A stretch of DNA of 64,000 bases, from contig NZ_CP126170.1 of the NCBI RefSeq assembly GCF_033170385.1, forward strand, positions 3,992,001-4,056,000, read 5' to 3'. The notes below the pieces were generated by a model. It saw nothing but the letters and a program-made list of their open reading frames with translations. It searched no databases and was not told where the DNA came from. A program made the translations under genes and the position numbers. The stretch comes from Xanthomonas rydalmerensis (GTDB taxonomy: Bacteria; Pseudomonadota; Gammaproteobacteria; Xanthomonadales; Xanthomonadaceae). This document shows positions 36,242 through 45,939 of the stretch, in pieces; within the stretch, counting starts at the first letter, position 1; every line of letters starts with the position of its first letter.

Positions 36242-38605
36242 TTAACCGAGAGCCGGCGCGCCTCTGCCGCCAGGGGCGTCCTGCAGCCGCTGCTGCGCTT
36301 CCATGGCCAAGTGCTGCTCGCGCTGCTGGTTGAACGCCTGCGTCTGCTGCACCGTCTCGTGCATCGGTGCCGCCGCCTGCGCCACGTCCGTGGCGGCGCG
36401 AAACCCCGGCGTGGTACCGGACACCCACAGCTTGTCGCCGGCCACCTGCACCCGGTCGATCTTGTTCGCGCCGGCGATGCCGGCCTGCTTGGCGCCGAGC
36501 ATCGCCTGCGCGACGTGCGCATCGTCGATATGCGCCGGCACGTCCTTGCGGATGCGCGCGAACATGGCCTGATCGGACGCAGGCAGCGCGCCCAGGTTCT
36601 GCGCACGATCGGCCGTATGGCCGGCCGACGGTGCCGAGTGGGCTCCTGAAGCAGGCGTCGTCGCCGCGCCATGCGGATGCGTCGCGGCAGGCGCCTGCGG
36701 GTGCGGCTGCGCGGGCGCGTTGGCCGGCGCGCTGCGCTGGAACCACTGCCCGGGATGGGTCAGCGTGTCGTAGGCCTGGCCCGCCGCGTGCTTGGCCGCA
36801 TCGATGCCCTGCGTGGCGGTCTGCCTTGCGGTCTCGTACGCCTGCGTACCCACCCGCGCGGCGCTGTCGGCCGCTTGCTTCGCCGCATCATAGGCACTGG
36901 TGGCCGCACGTCCAGCTTGCTCCACGCCTTCGGTCACTGCGTGTTTGGACGCGTCGTAGGTCTGCGTGACCGTGCGCTCGACATGCTCCACACCGTTTGC
37001 GACCACATGCTTCGCCGCGCCGTAGGTTTGAGTGGCCGCGCGCCCAACCTGCTCCGCGCCTTCGGTCACCACATGCTTCGCGGCGTCGTAGGTCTGGGTG
37101 GCGGCGCGACCAACCTGCTGCGCGCCTTCGGTCACCACGTGCTTGGTCGCGTCGTAGGTTTGCGTCACCGCACGTTCGGCGCGATCGATCCCATCGGAGA
37201 CCGTTTGCTTGCCGAGCTGATAGGTCTGCGTGGCGGTTTGCGCCGCGACCCGCGCACCATCGTAGGCATCGACGATGTGATTGGCGACGTTGGCAACGCG
37301 CGCCTGTACACGAGGATCATGGATCTTCTCGACCACGGCTTCGGCCGCCGCGTGTGCGCCTCGCTCCACGGCGCCTTTGGCCGACTCGAGCCCGCCGCTC
37401 ACCCAACGTGCTGCCGCATCCGTACCCTGCCCGTGCAGACGGGCGGCTTCGCCCACCACATGTCCGGCAAATGGCGCCACGGGGATGAAGGGTCCGGTAA
37501 AGCGCCCGCCTTCCCGCGCCACGATCGCTATGCGCTCGTCCAGCGCTTGCACGTAGCGACCGCCGGCGCGCACGGCATCGGCGCCGGATTGCAGGCCATG
37601 TTGCACGCCCCGCACGACACCGTTGCCTTCGATCCCGTCTCGAATGGGCTGCTCGGCATGCAAGGTCAGGTATTCGTTCACTTGCCGCTGGACCCCGGGG
37701 GGCAGCAGGCGCTGGCCATCGCCTGCCTGCATCTGCCGCAGCGCCAGCGACAGTTCCCCGCGGTGATGGGTGACATCGCTTTGGAACTGCGCGATGGCCG
37801 CTTCATGCGCCGCAGAGCGCTGCACCGCCTCTGCGAAGCGGGTGGGTTCCAGCATGTTGCCCGGACTCTGGCTGCCGAAGTGTTGTTGGCCGCCGTGATC
37901 GCCCAGGCGCATCGCGATCAGCACGTTCGGGGGCGGCGCGCCGGCCGGCGCATCCAGGTAACGGCCAGCACGCAGGCTTTGGATGTCGTCCTGGCTGGCC
38001 AGCGATACCACCTTGCCAACGTGCGGGCTGGCCGCGCTCACCACATCGCCGGCCATGCGGTAGTTGGTGAGTTGGCAGCCGGGCTGCGGCGCACCGCCGG
38101 TGAGCTGTGCCGCACCGTAGGCATTGAAGGTGGCGCCGCGCAGCCCGTACCTGGCCGCCTCGATTTCCGCCAGCGCACCGCCAAGGGAATGGCCGGCGAC
38201 CGAGACCTGGTCCCTGGGGATGCCACGGTCGGCCGCCTTGGCGAGCATCTCCGCGGTGAACGCATCGGCGGCGGCTTTTTGCGGATTGACGTTGTCGCGC
38301 ACCATCTTGGCGTCGACAGCGATGTCCTGCAGCGTGGTCAGCGCATGGTCCCGTCTTTCCGCGCTGGTAGCCCCGGAAAACAGCGCCGGATCGGTGCCGC
38401 GATAGGCGATGACGATGTCATGCGGCGCCGCCACGTTTTGATAGGCGGTTGCATGAAAGCCGGTAATCGGGTCGCTCGCATATCCGAAGACGGTGTAGTC
38501 CTTGCCGTCCAGGGCAACGGCCTTGGACGTTTCGACATCGCGCTGCGAGCGGTTGACATAGGCGTCGTTGGCAGCATCGGCGCGCACCTGATCGATGTGG
38601 CTCAT
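36242..38605 (-). CDS. Predicted T4SS lipase effector with XVIPCD-like C-terminus
   Basis: A 787-residue protein. The N-terminal part (about 30-250) is a class 3 lipase-like hydrolase with the elbow GHSLGG at 138-143 (Ser140), Asp187 in AGDVVSAAS and candidate His at 237 or 242. Residues about 459-610 form seven helical repeats, most of 22 residues, of the type TQTYDAAKHVVTEGAEQVGR. After a Pro/His/Ala linker (620-668) comes a domain with ALPASDQAMFARIRKDVP, AQAMLGAKQAGI, WVSGTTPGFRA and a Gln-rich end, which matches the XVIPCD signal used by Xanthomonas for VirD4-dependent killing. It overlaps the upstream lipoprotein gene by ATGA. It has no signal peptide. Phospholipase activity against a rival is inference. 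Confidence 0.78.
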   Translation of the reverse strand: MSHIDQVRADAANDAYVNRSQRDVETSKAVALDGKDYTVFGYASDPITGFHATAYQNVAAPHDIVIAYRGTDPALFSGATSAERRDHALTTLQDIAVDAKMVRDNVNPQKAAADAFTAEMLAKAADRGIPRDQVSVAGHSLGGALAEIEAARYGLRGATFNAYGAAQLTGGAPQPGCQLTNYRMAGDVVSAASPHVGKVVSLASQDDIQSLRAGRYLDAPAGAPPPNVLIAMRLGDHGGQQHFGSQSPGNMLEPTRFAEAVQRSAAHEAAIAQFQSDVTHHRGELSLALRQMQAGDGQRLLPPGVQRQVNEYLTLHAEQPIRDGIEGNGVVRGVQHGLQSGADAVRAGGRYVQALDERIAIVAREGGRFTGPFIPVAPFAGHVVGEAARLHGQGTDAAARWVSGGLESAKGAVERGAHAAAEAVVEKIHDPRVQARVANVANHIVDAYDGARVAAQTATQTYQLGKQTVSDGIDRAERAVTQTYDATKHVVTEGAQQVGRAATQTYDAAKHVVTEGAEQVGRAATQTYGAAKHVVANGVEHVERTVTQTYDASKHAVTEGVEQAGRAATSAYDAAKQAADSAARVGTQAYETARQTATQGIDAAKHAAGQAYDTLTHPGQWFQRSAPANAPAQPHPQAPAATHPHGAATTPASGAHSAPSAGHTADRAQNLGALPASDQAMFARIRKDVPAHIDDAHVAQAMLGAKQAGIAGANKIDRVQVAGDKLWVSGTTPGFRAATDVAQAAAPMHETVQQTQAFNQQREQHLAMEAQQRLQDAPGGRGAPALG

Positions 38606-39198
38606 GGGATGACATCCTTGACGACGACGGTGACGGGAAAGTACGCATCGGGATGCTGGGCGACGTCGGGATCTTCAGCGGTCAGGGTTTGCGCACCATG
38701 GCGCGCGGCGGCGGGGTCGCCGTACACGCTCTTCTTGAAATAGCTCGTCTGCAGGCCATCGCGCAGGAGAGTATTCAACGTGTGGCTCCAGTTGAACCTG
38801 ACGCCCTTGGCGACCGCCGTGATGGCGACACTGGTCACGTCCCAGTGGCAGACGCCAAGTTTGTAGTAGTCCTCGTCCTGCAAGGCATCGCGATAGAAAT
38901 ACCCTTTCCACGTGTGCTCGTCCATGCGGGTCATTTCAATATCGACGCCAATGTTCGGCACGTCCTGCTCGCCGAGGAATGAGTCCATCGGCAAGCATTT
39001 CTTGTTGACCACGTCATATCCGATGTAACCCTCGATCGAATCCCACGGCCCGGGAGCCTGCGACGTGGCGATGACCTCGTAGCGCTTGACCGGGTGTGGA
39101 TTCTTCGCGGGGTTTTTCGGACTGCCGTGCGTCATGGAACATCCTGCCGTCAGGGTGATGGAAAGGGTGAATGCAGCCAGAGCCATTCGGGTTTTCAT
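38602..39198 (-). CDS. Lipoprotein, probable immunity partner of the effector
   Basis: A 198-residue lipoprotein with signal peptide and lipobox LTAGC (Cys20). The rest has no domain I can name; it is rich in Tyr, Trp and Asp (for example PWDSIEGYIGYDVVNK and HTWKGYFYRDAL). T4SS effectors of Xanthomonas are commonly encoded just after a small lipoprotein that protects the periplasm of the producer. Here the lipoprotein comes first and overlaps the effector start (ATGA). Base composition is a little lower than that of its neighbours, consistent with exchange between strains. Confidence 0.7.
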   Translation of the reverse strand: MKTRMALAAFTLSITLTAGCSMTHGSPKNPAKNPHPVKRYEVIATSQAPGPWDSIEGYIGYDVVNKKCLPMDSFLGEQDVPNIGVDIEMTRMDEHTWKGYFYRDALQDEDYYKLGVCHWDVTSVAITAVAKGVRFNWSHTLNTLLRDGLQTSYFKKSVYGDPAAARHGAQTLTAEDPDVAQHPDAYFPVTVVVKDVIP

Positions 39199-39585
39199 GC
39201 GGGCACTCTACGCCGCGGCCGACAGGCGCGCCAACGCGATGGCGATATGGCGCTCCAGCCTGCCTACCCCTCCCCGGCTCCGCTCGTAGCGGTCATGCAC
39301 CGCGACAGCCCCAACCGTCTTGCAGGCAATATTCAACGTGCAGCACGGTACCGCGGCGCGTCGATTGCGCGCGAAGGCAGGCCGGCAGGCGTGGCCTGGG
39401 AAAGGTTCAGGCGGCACGGACATTCCTCGCGCCGGTCTGCGACGGCGCTGCCGACAGGCCCCGCTATTGATGCGAGGCGTGGTTGCCGAATCGGCGGATC
39501 ACGTTTTGTCTACGAATAACGTCGCGCCACCGCCCGAACCGAGCGCGCTCAAGCACGTCGCGGCGTTCCATCCACCGCTGCCGGC
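39199..39585. other. Gene-free gap upstream of the effector operon
   Basis: About 390 bases between the lipoprotein start and the prmC stop. Frames are open but have no initiation signals, conserved motifs or consistent codon use, and I see no repeat or strong hairpin. The promoter of the lipoprotein-effector pair is probably in the first 100 bases. Confidence 0.5.
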
Positions 39586-40419
39586 TTACGCCGCCAGGCG
39601 CTGCCCCAGCGTGACCCGATCCCGCGCTTCCAGGTCCTGGTAGGTCGCCACTTCGGCGAAGCCGGCCGCCTCGAACAGCGCGCGGACCGCCGGGCCCTGG
39701 TCCCAGCCGTGTTCCAGCAACAGCCAGCCGCCGGGCAGCAGATGCGCCGGCGCATCGGCGACGATCCGGCGCAGGTCGTCCAGGCCATCGGGGCCGGAGG
39801 CCAGCGCGCTGGCCGGTTCGTAGCGCAGGTCGCCCTGCTGCAGGTGCGGGTCGTCGGCAGCGATGTATGGCGGGTTGCTGGCGATCAGATCGAAGCGCTG
39901 GCCGGCCAGCGGTTCCAGCCAGGCGCCGTGGGCGAAGGTGACATTGTCCAGGCCGTGCGCGTGCGCATTGGCCTGCGCCACCGCCAGGGCAGCCGCACTG
40001 AGGTCGGTGGCCAGCACCTGCGCCTGCGGCCGCTCGCTGGCCAGGGCCAGGGCGATCGCGCCGCTGCCGGTGCCGAGGTCGGCCACGCGGCGGCCAGGCA
40101 CCGTATCCACCCGCTCCAGCGCCAGTTCCACCAGCCGCTCGGTGTCCGCGCGTGGGATGAGCGTGGCCGGTCCGACCGCCAGGTCCAGGGTCCAGAACCC
40201 GCGCCGCCCGGTCAGGTAGGCCACCGGCTCGCCCTGTACACGCCGGGCCAGCAGCGCCTGGAACCGGCCCGCCGCCTCGTCCGCCAGCGGCTCGCGGGCG
40301 TGCGCGAACAGCCATGCACGGTCGCGCTGCAGGGCGTGCAGCAGCAGGGCTTCGGCATCGCCGCGCTCGACCTGGGTGCAGGCCGCGCGCAGCAGGGACT
40401 CGGGGGTAGGCGCATTCAT
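39586..40419 (-). CDS. prmC: Peptide chain release factor glutamine methyltransferase
   Basis: A 277-residue SAM-dependent methyltransferase that methylates the Gln of the GGQ motif in RF1 and RF2. The SAM-binding loop is DLGTGSG (114-120), the acidic ribose contact ATDLSAAAL follows, and the catalytic NPPY is at 182-185. The N-terminal helical domain reads [23 protein letters not shown] 40419 gives MNAPTPES. Its target RF1 is encoded at 123-1208. In many bacteria prmC sits directly after prfA; here it is about 38 kb away. Confidence 0.95.
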   Translation of the reverse strand: MNAPTPESLLRAACTQVERGDAEALLLHALQRDRAWLFAHAREPLADEAAGRFQALLARRVQGEPVAYLTGRRGFWTLDLAVGPATLIPRADTERLVELALERVDTVPGRRVADLGTGSGAIALALASERPQAQVLATDLSAAALAVAQANAHAHGLDNVTFAHGAWLEPLAGQRFDLIASNPPYIAADDPHLQQGDLRYEPASALASGPDGLDDLRRIVADAPAHLLPGGWLLLEHGWDQGPAVRALFEAAGFAEVATYQDLEARDRVTLGQRLAA

Positions 40420-40542
40420 CGCTGTCACGATGACGCAGCGAGCGCGGAAAAGCCAACGTGGTAGAACGGACCGACGCCCATGCGCCAAGGGTGGCTGGCG
40501 CCATCGTGCGGCAGTGCAGCAAAGAGCCAGGCTTGAGAATCG

Positions 40543-40608
40543 ATAGAAGAAACCTATCTATTCAATTCCATCAATCGATTTGAGGGATCTATTGGCGCCC
40601 CCTATCAT
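40543..40608 (+). promoter_or_regulatory. ahpC promoter with OxyR operator
   Basis: ATAG (40543), CTAT (40554), ATTC (40565) and CGAT (40576) are spaced by exactly 7 bases, the ATAG-N7-CTAT-N7-ATAG-N7-CTAT pattern of OxyR sites, with the two first elements perfect. The operator ends directly before a -35 TTGAGG (40580-40585), a 17-bp spacer and a -10 TATCAT (40603-40608). This is the place where OxyR activates ahpC. The oxyR gene is at 43129-44082. Confidence 0.85.
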
Positions 40609-40656
40609 GAGGCTCGTTCCATCCCCCGACCCCTATTGCAACCACGAGGAAACTCC

Positions 40657-41223
40657 ATGTCGTCTTTGATCAACACCCAGGTCCAGCCGTTCAAGGCCAA
40701 CGCCTACCGCAACGGCGAATTCATCGAAGTCACCGACGCGGACCTGAAGGGCAAGTGGTCGGTGCTGATCTTCATGCCGGCCGCCTTCACCTTCAACTGC
40801 CCGACCGAAGTGGAAGACGCCGCCGAGCATTACGCCGAGTTCCAGAAGATCGGCGCCGAGGTCTACATCGTCACCACCGACACCCACTTCTCGCACAAGG
40901 TGTGGCACGAAACCTCCCCGGCGGTGGGCAAGGCCCAGTTCCCGCTGGTCGGCGACCCGACCCACCAGCTGACCCGCGCCTTCGGCGTGCACATCGAGGA
41001 AGAAGGCCTGGCCCTGCGCGGCACCTTCGTGATCAACCCGGAAGGCGTGATCAAGACCCTCGAGATCCACGACAACGCGATCGCCCGCGACGTCACCGAG
41101 ACCCTGCGCAAGCTCAAGGCCGCGCAGTTCGTCGCCGCGCACCCGGGCGAGGTGTGCCCGGCCAAGTGGAAGGAAGGCGAGAAGACCCTGAAGCCGTCGC
41201 TGGATCTGGTCGGCAAGATCTAA
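40657..41223 (+). CDS. ahpC: Alkyl hydroperoxide reductase, peroxiredoxin subunit
   Basis: A 188-residue typical two-Cys peroxiredoxin that reduces hydrogen peroxide and organic hydroperoxides in the cytosol. The peroxidatic Cys is 48 ([13 protein letters not shown]) and the resolving Cys 167 (GEVCPAKW). Most family members have Val before the Cys (FVCP); here it is Asn. GTFVINPEG and the C-terminal tail also fit. It is regulated from the OxyR promoter and reduced by AhpF encoded next. Confidence 0.97.
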   Translation: MSSLINTQVQPFKANAYRNGEFIEVTDADLKGKWSVLIFMPAAFTFNCPTEVEDAAEHYAEFQKIGAEVYIVTTDTHFSHKVWHETSPAVGKAQFPLVGDPTHQLTRAFGVHIEEEGLALRGTFVINPEGVIKTLEIHDNAIARDVTETLRKLKAAQFVAAHPGEVCPAKWKEGEKTLKPSLDLVGKI

Positions 41224-41264
41224 GCCGCCCTCGCTCCCATCTCCGCCTAGCGCGGGGGTGGGGG

Positions 41265-41307
41265 TGAACCGCAGCCGGCATCGCCCGCCGGCGCCGGCTG
41301 CGGTTCA
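41265..41307 (+). terminator. Stem-loop between ahpC and ahpF
   Basis: TGAACCGCAGCCGGC (41265-41279) and GCCGGCTGCGGTTCA (41293-41307) form a perfect 15-bp stem with a 13-base loop. No T run follows, so it is more likely an attenuator or an RNA-processing and stability element, which would explain more AhpC than AhpF from one transcript. Confidence 0.75.
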
Positions 41308-41383
41308 TCCCTCCTCCCTCTTCGCGGCGCGCTGCTCCGGCAGCTCGTCTCCCCCTCGTTTTGCCCAACGTCAGGAGTCCGCC

Positions 41384-42976
41384 ATGTTGGATGCCGATCT
41401 GAAAACCCAGTTGAAGGCCTACCTGGAGCGGGTCGTCCGGCCCATCCACATCACCGCGTCGGTGGACGATGGCGCCAAGTCGCGCGAGATGCTCGACCTG
41501 CTCGAGGACCTGGTGCTGCTGTCGGACAAGATCACCCTGGACGTGCACCGCGACAGCGGCGAGCGCGCCCCCTCGTTCGCGCTGAACAGCCCGGGCCAGG
41601 ACATCCACCTGCGCTTCGCCGGCCTGCCGATGGGCCACGAGTTCACCTCGCTGGTGCTGGCGCTGCTGCAGGTCGGCGGCCACCCGTCCAAGGCCACCGC
41701 CGAGCTGATCGAGCAGGTGCGCAACCTGCCCGGCGAGTACCGCTTCGAAACCTATTTCTCGCTGTCCTGCCAGAACTGCCCGGACGTGGTGCAGGCGCTG
41801 AACCTGGCCGCGGTGCTGAACCCGAACATCCAGCACGTGGCGATCGACGGCGCGCTGTTCCAGGACGAGGTCGAGGCGCGGCAGATCATGTCGGTGCCCA
41901 CCGTGTACCTCAACGGCGAAGTGTTCGACCAGGGCCGCATGACCCTGGAGCAGATCGTGGCCCGGCTCGACACCGGTGCGGCCAAGCGCGATGCGGCGGC
42001 GATCGCGGCCAAGGCGCCGTTCGACGTGCTGGTGGTCGGCGGCGGCCCGGCCGGCGCGGCGGCGGCGATCTACGCCGCGCGCAAGGGCATCCGCACCGGC
42101 GTGGCGGCCGAGCGCTTCGGCGGCCAGGTGCTGGACACCATGGCGATCGAGAACTTCATCTCCGTGCAGGAAACCGAAGGCCCGAAGATGGCCGCGGCAC
42201 TGGAGCAGCACGTGCGCCAGTACGACGTGGACATCATGAACCTGCAGCGCGCCGAACAGCTGGTGCCGGCCGGTGCCGACGGCCTGGTTGAGGTCAAGCT
42301 GGCCAACGGCGCCTCGCTGAAGAGCCGCACGGTGATCCTGTCCACCGGCGCACGCTGGCGGCAGATGAACGTGCCCGGTGAAGACCAGTACCGCAACAAG
42401 GGCGTGGCCTACTGCCCGCACTGCGACGGCCCGCTGTTCAAGGGCAAGCGCGTGGCGGTGATCGGCGGCGGCAACTCCGGCGTGGAAGCGGCGATCGACC
42501 TGGCCGGCATCGTCAGCCACGTCACCCTGGTGGAGTTCGACAGCAAGTTGCGCGCCGACGACGTCCTGCAGCGCAAGCTGCGCAGCCTGGGCAACGTCGA
42601 CATCCTGGTCAACGCGCAGAGCACCGAGGTGCTGGGCGACGGGCAGAAGGTCACCGGCTTGGTGTACAAGGACCGCGTCGGCGGCGACGTGCATCGCCTG
42701 AGCCTGGAAGGCATCTTCGTGCAGATCGGGCTGTTGCCGAACACCGAATGGCTGCAGGGCACGGTGGCGCTGTCGCCGCGCGGCGAGATCGTGGTCGACG
42801 ACCGCGGCCAGACCTCGCTGCCGGGCGTATTCGCCGCCGGCGACGCGACCACGGTGCCGTACAAGCAGATCATCATCGCCATGGGCGAAGGCTCCAAGGC
42901 GGCGCTGAGCGCGTTCGACCACCTGATTCGCCACAGCGCACCGGTCGCCAGCGGCAGCGTCGCCGAAGCGGCCTGA
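41384..42976 (+). CDS. ahpF: Alkyl hydroperoxide reductase, flavoprotein subunit
   Basis: A 530-residue NADH-dependent disulfide reductase that regenerates AhpC. The N-terminal double-thioredoxin domain has SLSCQNC (Cys129, Cys132). The FAD-binding GGGPAG is at 219-224, the redox pair CPHC is Cys344 and Cys347, the NAD-binding [12 protein letters not shown] follows, and the second FAD motif is [13 protein letters not shown]. Ribosome site AGGAGT precedes ATG 41384. It follows ahpC and precedes oxyR. Confidence 0.97.
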   Translation: MLDADLKTQLKAYLERVVRPIHITASVDDGAKSREMLDLLEDLVLLSDKITLDVHRDSGERAPSFALNSPGQDIHLRFAGLPMGHEFTSLVLALLQVGGHPSKATAELIEQVRNLPGEYRFETYFSLSCQNCPDVVQALNLAAVLNPNIQHVAIDGALFQDEVEARQIMSVPTVYLNGEVFDQGRMTLEQIVARLDTGAAKRDAAAIAAKAPFDVLVVGGGPAGAAAAIYAARKGIRTGVAAERFGGQVLDTMAIENFISVQETEGPKMAAALEQHVRQYDVDIMNLQRAEQLVPAGADGLVEVKLANGASLKSRTVILSTGARWRQMNVPGEDQYRNKGVAYCPHCDGPLFKGKRVAVIGGGNSGVEAAIDLAGIVSHVTLVEFDSKLRADDVLQRKLRSLGNVDILVNAQSTEVLGDGQKVTGLVYKDRVGGDVHRLSLEGIFVQIGLLPNTEWLQGTVALSPRGEIVVDDRGQTSLPGVFAAGDATTVPYKQIIIAMGEGSKAALSAFDHLIRHSAPVASGSVAEAA

Positions 42977-42987
42977 TCCGCACCCGT

Positions 42988-43011
42988 CCCGCGCCGCATT
43001 GCCGGCGCGGG
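42988..43011 (+). terminator. Stem-loop after ahpF
   Basis: CCCGCGCCG (42988-42996) and CGGCGCGGG (43003-43011) form a 9-bp GC stem with a 6-base loop. No T run follows, so it may terminate only partly and let oxyR be read from ahpF, as is known for the Xanthomonas ahpF-oxyR transcript. Confidence 0.55.
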
Positions 43012-43128
43012 GCCAGGGCGTGCCACCTCCACGGCGCACGCCCCATCTGTCTCGCCGTCACGTGCACCACACGCTCTATGCTGTGACCCTGCGTCACCTC
43101 CCGCCGCTGCGTCTCAAGGACTCCGCCG

Positions 43129-44082
43129 ATGAACCTGCGTGATCTGAAATACCTGGTGGCGCTGGCCGATCACAAGCATTTCGGGCGCGCCGCCGCGGCG
43201 TGCTTCGTCAGCCAGCCGACGCTGTCCACGCAGATCAAGAAACTCGAGGACGAACTGGGCGTGCCGCTGGTCGAACGCGCCCCGCGCAAGGTCATGCTGA
43301 CCCCGGCCGGACGCGAAGCCGCCAGCCGCGCGCGCGGCATCGTCGCCGAGATCGAGCAGATGAAGGAGGCGGCGCGGCGCAGCCAGGATCCGGAAGCCGG
43401 CACCGTGCGCCTGGGCATCTTTCCCACGCTTGGCCCGTACCTGCTGCCGCACGTGATCCCGCGCATCCGCGAGCGCTTCCCGCAGCTGGAACTGCTGCTG
43501 ATCGAAGAGAAGAGCGACGTGCTGCTGGCCCGCCTGCGCGAAGGCCGGCTGGACGCGGCGCTGCTGGCGCTGCCGCTGCACGACGAGCAATTGCACGCCG
43601 AATTCCTGTTCGAGGAACCGTTCGTGCTGGCGGTGCCCGAGCAGCATCCGCTGGCGCGGCGGCCGACCCCGCTGACCATGGACGAACTGCACGCGCAACG
43701 CCTGCTGCTGCTCGAGGACGGGCACTGCCTGCGCGACCAGGCGCTGGACGTGTGCCATCTGTCCGGCGCGCTGGAGAAGGCCGAGTTCCAGGCCACCAGC
43801 CTGGAGACGCTGCGGCAGATGGTCGCCGCCAACGTCGGCGTGACCCTGTTGCCGTTGCTGGCGGTGCAACCGCCGGTGGCCAATCCGCCGAATCTGCGCC
43901 TGCTGCCGTTCGCGCCCGACGGCGGCCCAAGCCGGCGCATCGCCATGCTGTGGCGGCGCAGTTCGGCGATGGGCGCGTTCCTGCAGCAACTGGCGCACCT
44001 GTTCGGCGCGCTGCCCGAAGACCTGTTTACCCTGCCGGCGCAGGCCCCGCTGCCGAGCCAGACGCCGCGCCAGGTGGCCTGA
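43129..44082 (+). CDS. oxyR: Hydrogen peroxide-sensing regulator OxyR
   Basis: A 317-residue LysR regulator. The HTH is in residues 1-60 (VSQPTLSTQIKKLEDELGVPL). The redox pair is Cys200 (EDGHCLRDQ) and Cys209 (LDVCHL), nine residues apart as in E. coli Cys199/Cys208. Peroxide oxidises them to a disulfide and converts the protein to an activator of ahpC. A second Cys at 25 lies in the HTH. It is read in the same direction as ahpC and ahpF, 152 bases after ahpF. Confidence 0.97.
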   Translation: MNLRDLKYLVALADHKHFGRAAAACFVSQPTLSTQIKKLEDELGVPLVERAPRKVMLTPAGREAASRARGIVAEIEQMKEAARRSQDPEAGTVRLGIFPTLGPYLLPHVIPRIRERFPQLELLLIEEKSDVLLARLREGRLDAALLALPLHDEQLHAEFLFEEPFVLAVPEQHPLARRPTPLTMDELHAQRLLLLEDGHCLRDQALDVCHLSGALEKAEFQATSLETLRQMVAANVGVTLLPLLAVQPPVANPPNLRLLPFAPDGGPSRRIAMLWRRSSAMGAFLQQLAHLFGALPEDLFTLPAQAPLPSQTPRQVA

Positions 44083-44195
44083 GCAGGGCCGGGCCGGCCG
44101 CGGCGTCGCATCGGCGCCGGCTTGCTTGCACAATGGGAACGGGGGCGGCGCGGTGCCGCCCCCATTCGTTGTGCCAACCAAACCGGAGCCTGTCC

Positions 44196-44627
44196 ATGAC
44201 CTCGCAACACCACAGCGGCCTGCCGCCCTCGTTGATCGTCTCCAGCCGCGACCTCGCGCGCCTGGAAGCCCTGCTCGACTCCCCTGCCTTGCATCAGCAC
44301 CCGGCCGCGCTCGCGCTGGGCGCAGAACTCGACCGCGCCACCGTCGTGGCGCCGGACCAACTTCCTCCCGGCATCGTCGCCATGCATTCCCGCGTGGAAT
44401 GCGAAGACGAACTGCACGGCGAACGCCATCATCTGACCCTGGTCTATCCGCACGAAGCCGATGCCGCGCATGCACGCATCTCGGTGCTGGCCCCGGTCGG
44501 CAGCGCCCTGCTCGGCCTGGCCGTAGGCCAGTCCATCGACTGGCAGGCGCCCGGCGGACGCCCGCTGCGCCTGCGCGTGACCGCGGTGCAGCGCGCCGAC
44601 GACGACAACGCGCGCGCAGCGCGTTAA
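44196..44627 (+). CDS. rnk: Regulator of nucleoside diphosphate kinase (GreA-like C-terminus)
   Basis: A 143-residue protein. Residues 55-135 form the GreA/GreB C-terminal domain (VECEDELHGERHHLTLVYPHEADA, ISVLAPVGSALLGLAVGQSIDW). A short N-terminal helix pair (1-45) replaces the long coiled coil of GreA, so it cannot reach the active site in the same way. In E. coli, Rnk competes with Gre factors for RNA polymerase and was first noted for an effect on nucleoside diphosphate kinase. It follows oxyR, as the small gene after oxyR in other Xanthomonas; identity of the two is not certain. Confidence 0.82.
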   Translation: MTSQHHSGLPPSLIVSSRDLARLEALLDSPALHQHPAALALGAELDRATVVAPDQLPPGIVAMHSRVECEDELHGERHHLTLVYPHEADAAHARISVLAPVGSALLGLAVGQSIDWQAPGGRPLRLRVTAVQRADDDNARAAR

Positions 44628-44684
44628 CGTGCGCGGCCCTATCCTTGTTCCACGCGTTTTCCCACTCGTTCCCGAGAGATACCG

Positions 44685-45653
44685 ATGACCTCTTCCGCCC
44701 CCTCCAAGCTCGCCCAGTTGCGCGAGTTGTCCGTGGTCGTGGCCGATACCGGCGATTACGACGCGATCAAGCGGCTCAAGCCGGTGGACTGCACCACCAA
44801 CCCGACCCTGGTGAAGAAGGCGCTGGACCTGCCGGTCTACGCCGACCTGATCGACGAGGCGCTGGCCTGGGCGCGCGGCCAGGATGGCGACCACGCCGCC
44901 CTGGTCGACGAGATCGCCGACCGCCTGACCATCGGCGTCGGCGCCAAGCTCAGCGCGCTGGTGCCCGGCCGCGTCTCCACTGAGGTAGACGCCGACCTGG
45001 CCCACGACACCGCCGCCACCATCGCCAAGGCGCACAAGTTCATCGCCATGTACGCCGAACATGGCATTGCCAAGGACCGCATCCTGATCAAGGTCGCCGC
45101 GACCTGGGAAGGCATCGAGGCCGCGCGGCAGCTGCAGAAGGACGGCATCGACTGCAACCTGACCCTGATCTTCAACCGCACCCAGGCGCTGGCCTGCGCC
45201 GAGGCCGGGGTGTTCCTGATCTCGCCGTTCGTCGGCCGCATCCTCGACTGGTACGTGGCCAAGGGCCAGACCCCGGCGACCATCGACGAGGACCCGGGCG
45301 TGAAGTTCGTGCGCGGGGTCTACGACGAGTTCAAGCGCCGCGGCTCGGCGACCGTGGTGATGGGCGCCTCGTTCCGCTCCACCGCGCAGATCGAGGCACT
45401 GGCCGGCTGCGACCGCCTGACCATCTCGCCGGACCTGCTGGAGAAGCTCGACGCCGACCATGGCCCGCTGCCGCGCAAGCTCTCGCCCGGCCAGGCCGAC
45501 GGCGCCAAGGTGGAGCCGATCGACGCCAAGCGCTTCGCCGACGACCTGGCCGCCGATCCGATGGCCACCGAGAAGCTGGCCGGCGGCATCGACACCTTCG
45601 CCAAGGACCTGCAGACCCTGCGCGACACGATCCGGCACAAGCTGGTCGGCTGA
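44685..45653 (+). CDS. tal: Transaldolase
   Basis: A 322-residue class I aldolase-type TIM barrel, moving a three-carbon unit between sedoheptulose 7-phosphate and glyceraldehyde 3-phosphate in the non-oxidative pentose phosphate pathway. The Schiff-base lysine is Lys136 in [22 protein letters not shown] (35-43) and the phosphate site [13 protein letters not shown] are conserved. A strong stem-loop follows at once. It is expected to be constitutive; placement beside the OxyR genes suggests a link to NADPH supply, which is speculative. Confidence 0.96.
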   Translation: MTSSAPSKLAQLRELSVVVADTGDYDAIKRLKPVDCTTNPTLVKKALDLPVYADLIDEALAWARGQDGDHAALVDEIADRLTIGVGAKLSALVPGRVSTEVDADLAHDTAATIAKAHKFIAMYAEHGIAKDRILIKVAATWEGIEAARQLQKDGIDCNLTLIFNRTQALACAEAGVFLISPFVGRILDWYVAKGQTPATIDEDPGVKFVRGVYDEFKRRGSATVVMGASFRSTAQIEALAGCDRLTISPDLLEKLDADHGPLPRKLSPGQADGAKVEPIDAKRFADDLAADPMATEKLAGGIDTFAKDLQTLRDTIRHKLVG

Positions 45654-45662
45654 GCGGCGCAG

Positions 45663-45691
45663 CCCCAAGCGCGGCGATGCCGCGCTTGGGG
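45663..45691 (+). terminator. Stem-loop after tal
   Basis: CCCCAAGCGCGGC (45663-45675), GAT, GCCGCGCTTGGGG (45679-45691): a perfect 13-bp stem with a 3-base loop ten bases after the tal stop. No T run follows, but the strength makes it the probable 3' end of tal. The next 240 bases contain GGGAAA-type simple runs and no gene. Confidence 0.8.
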
Positions 45692-45939
45692 GCGGGAATG
45701 GGGAAACGGGAAATGGGAAATCGGTAAAGCGGATCCCTGGCTCGCTGCCGCCCGCCCTCTCGATCGGATGCCGCCGGTGCAGGCGGTCGCACCGCGCGAG
45801 TACCAATGCGCACTGCACACGGGACCCTGAAAACAGGCTCAGGCGCAATGCACCTCACCCACGATGCTTTCGACACCGCGTTGGCGCGGCCGCAACTTTC
45901 GCCGGGCTATGCTGCGCGCCCGAATGCAGAGGCAAGGCA

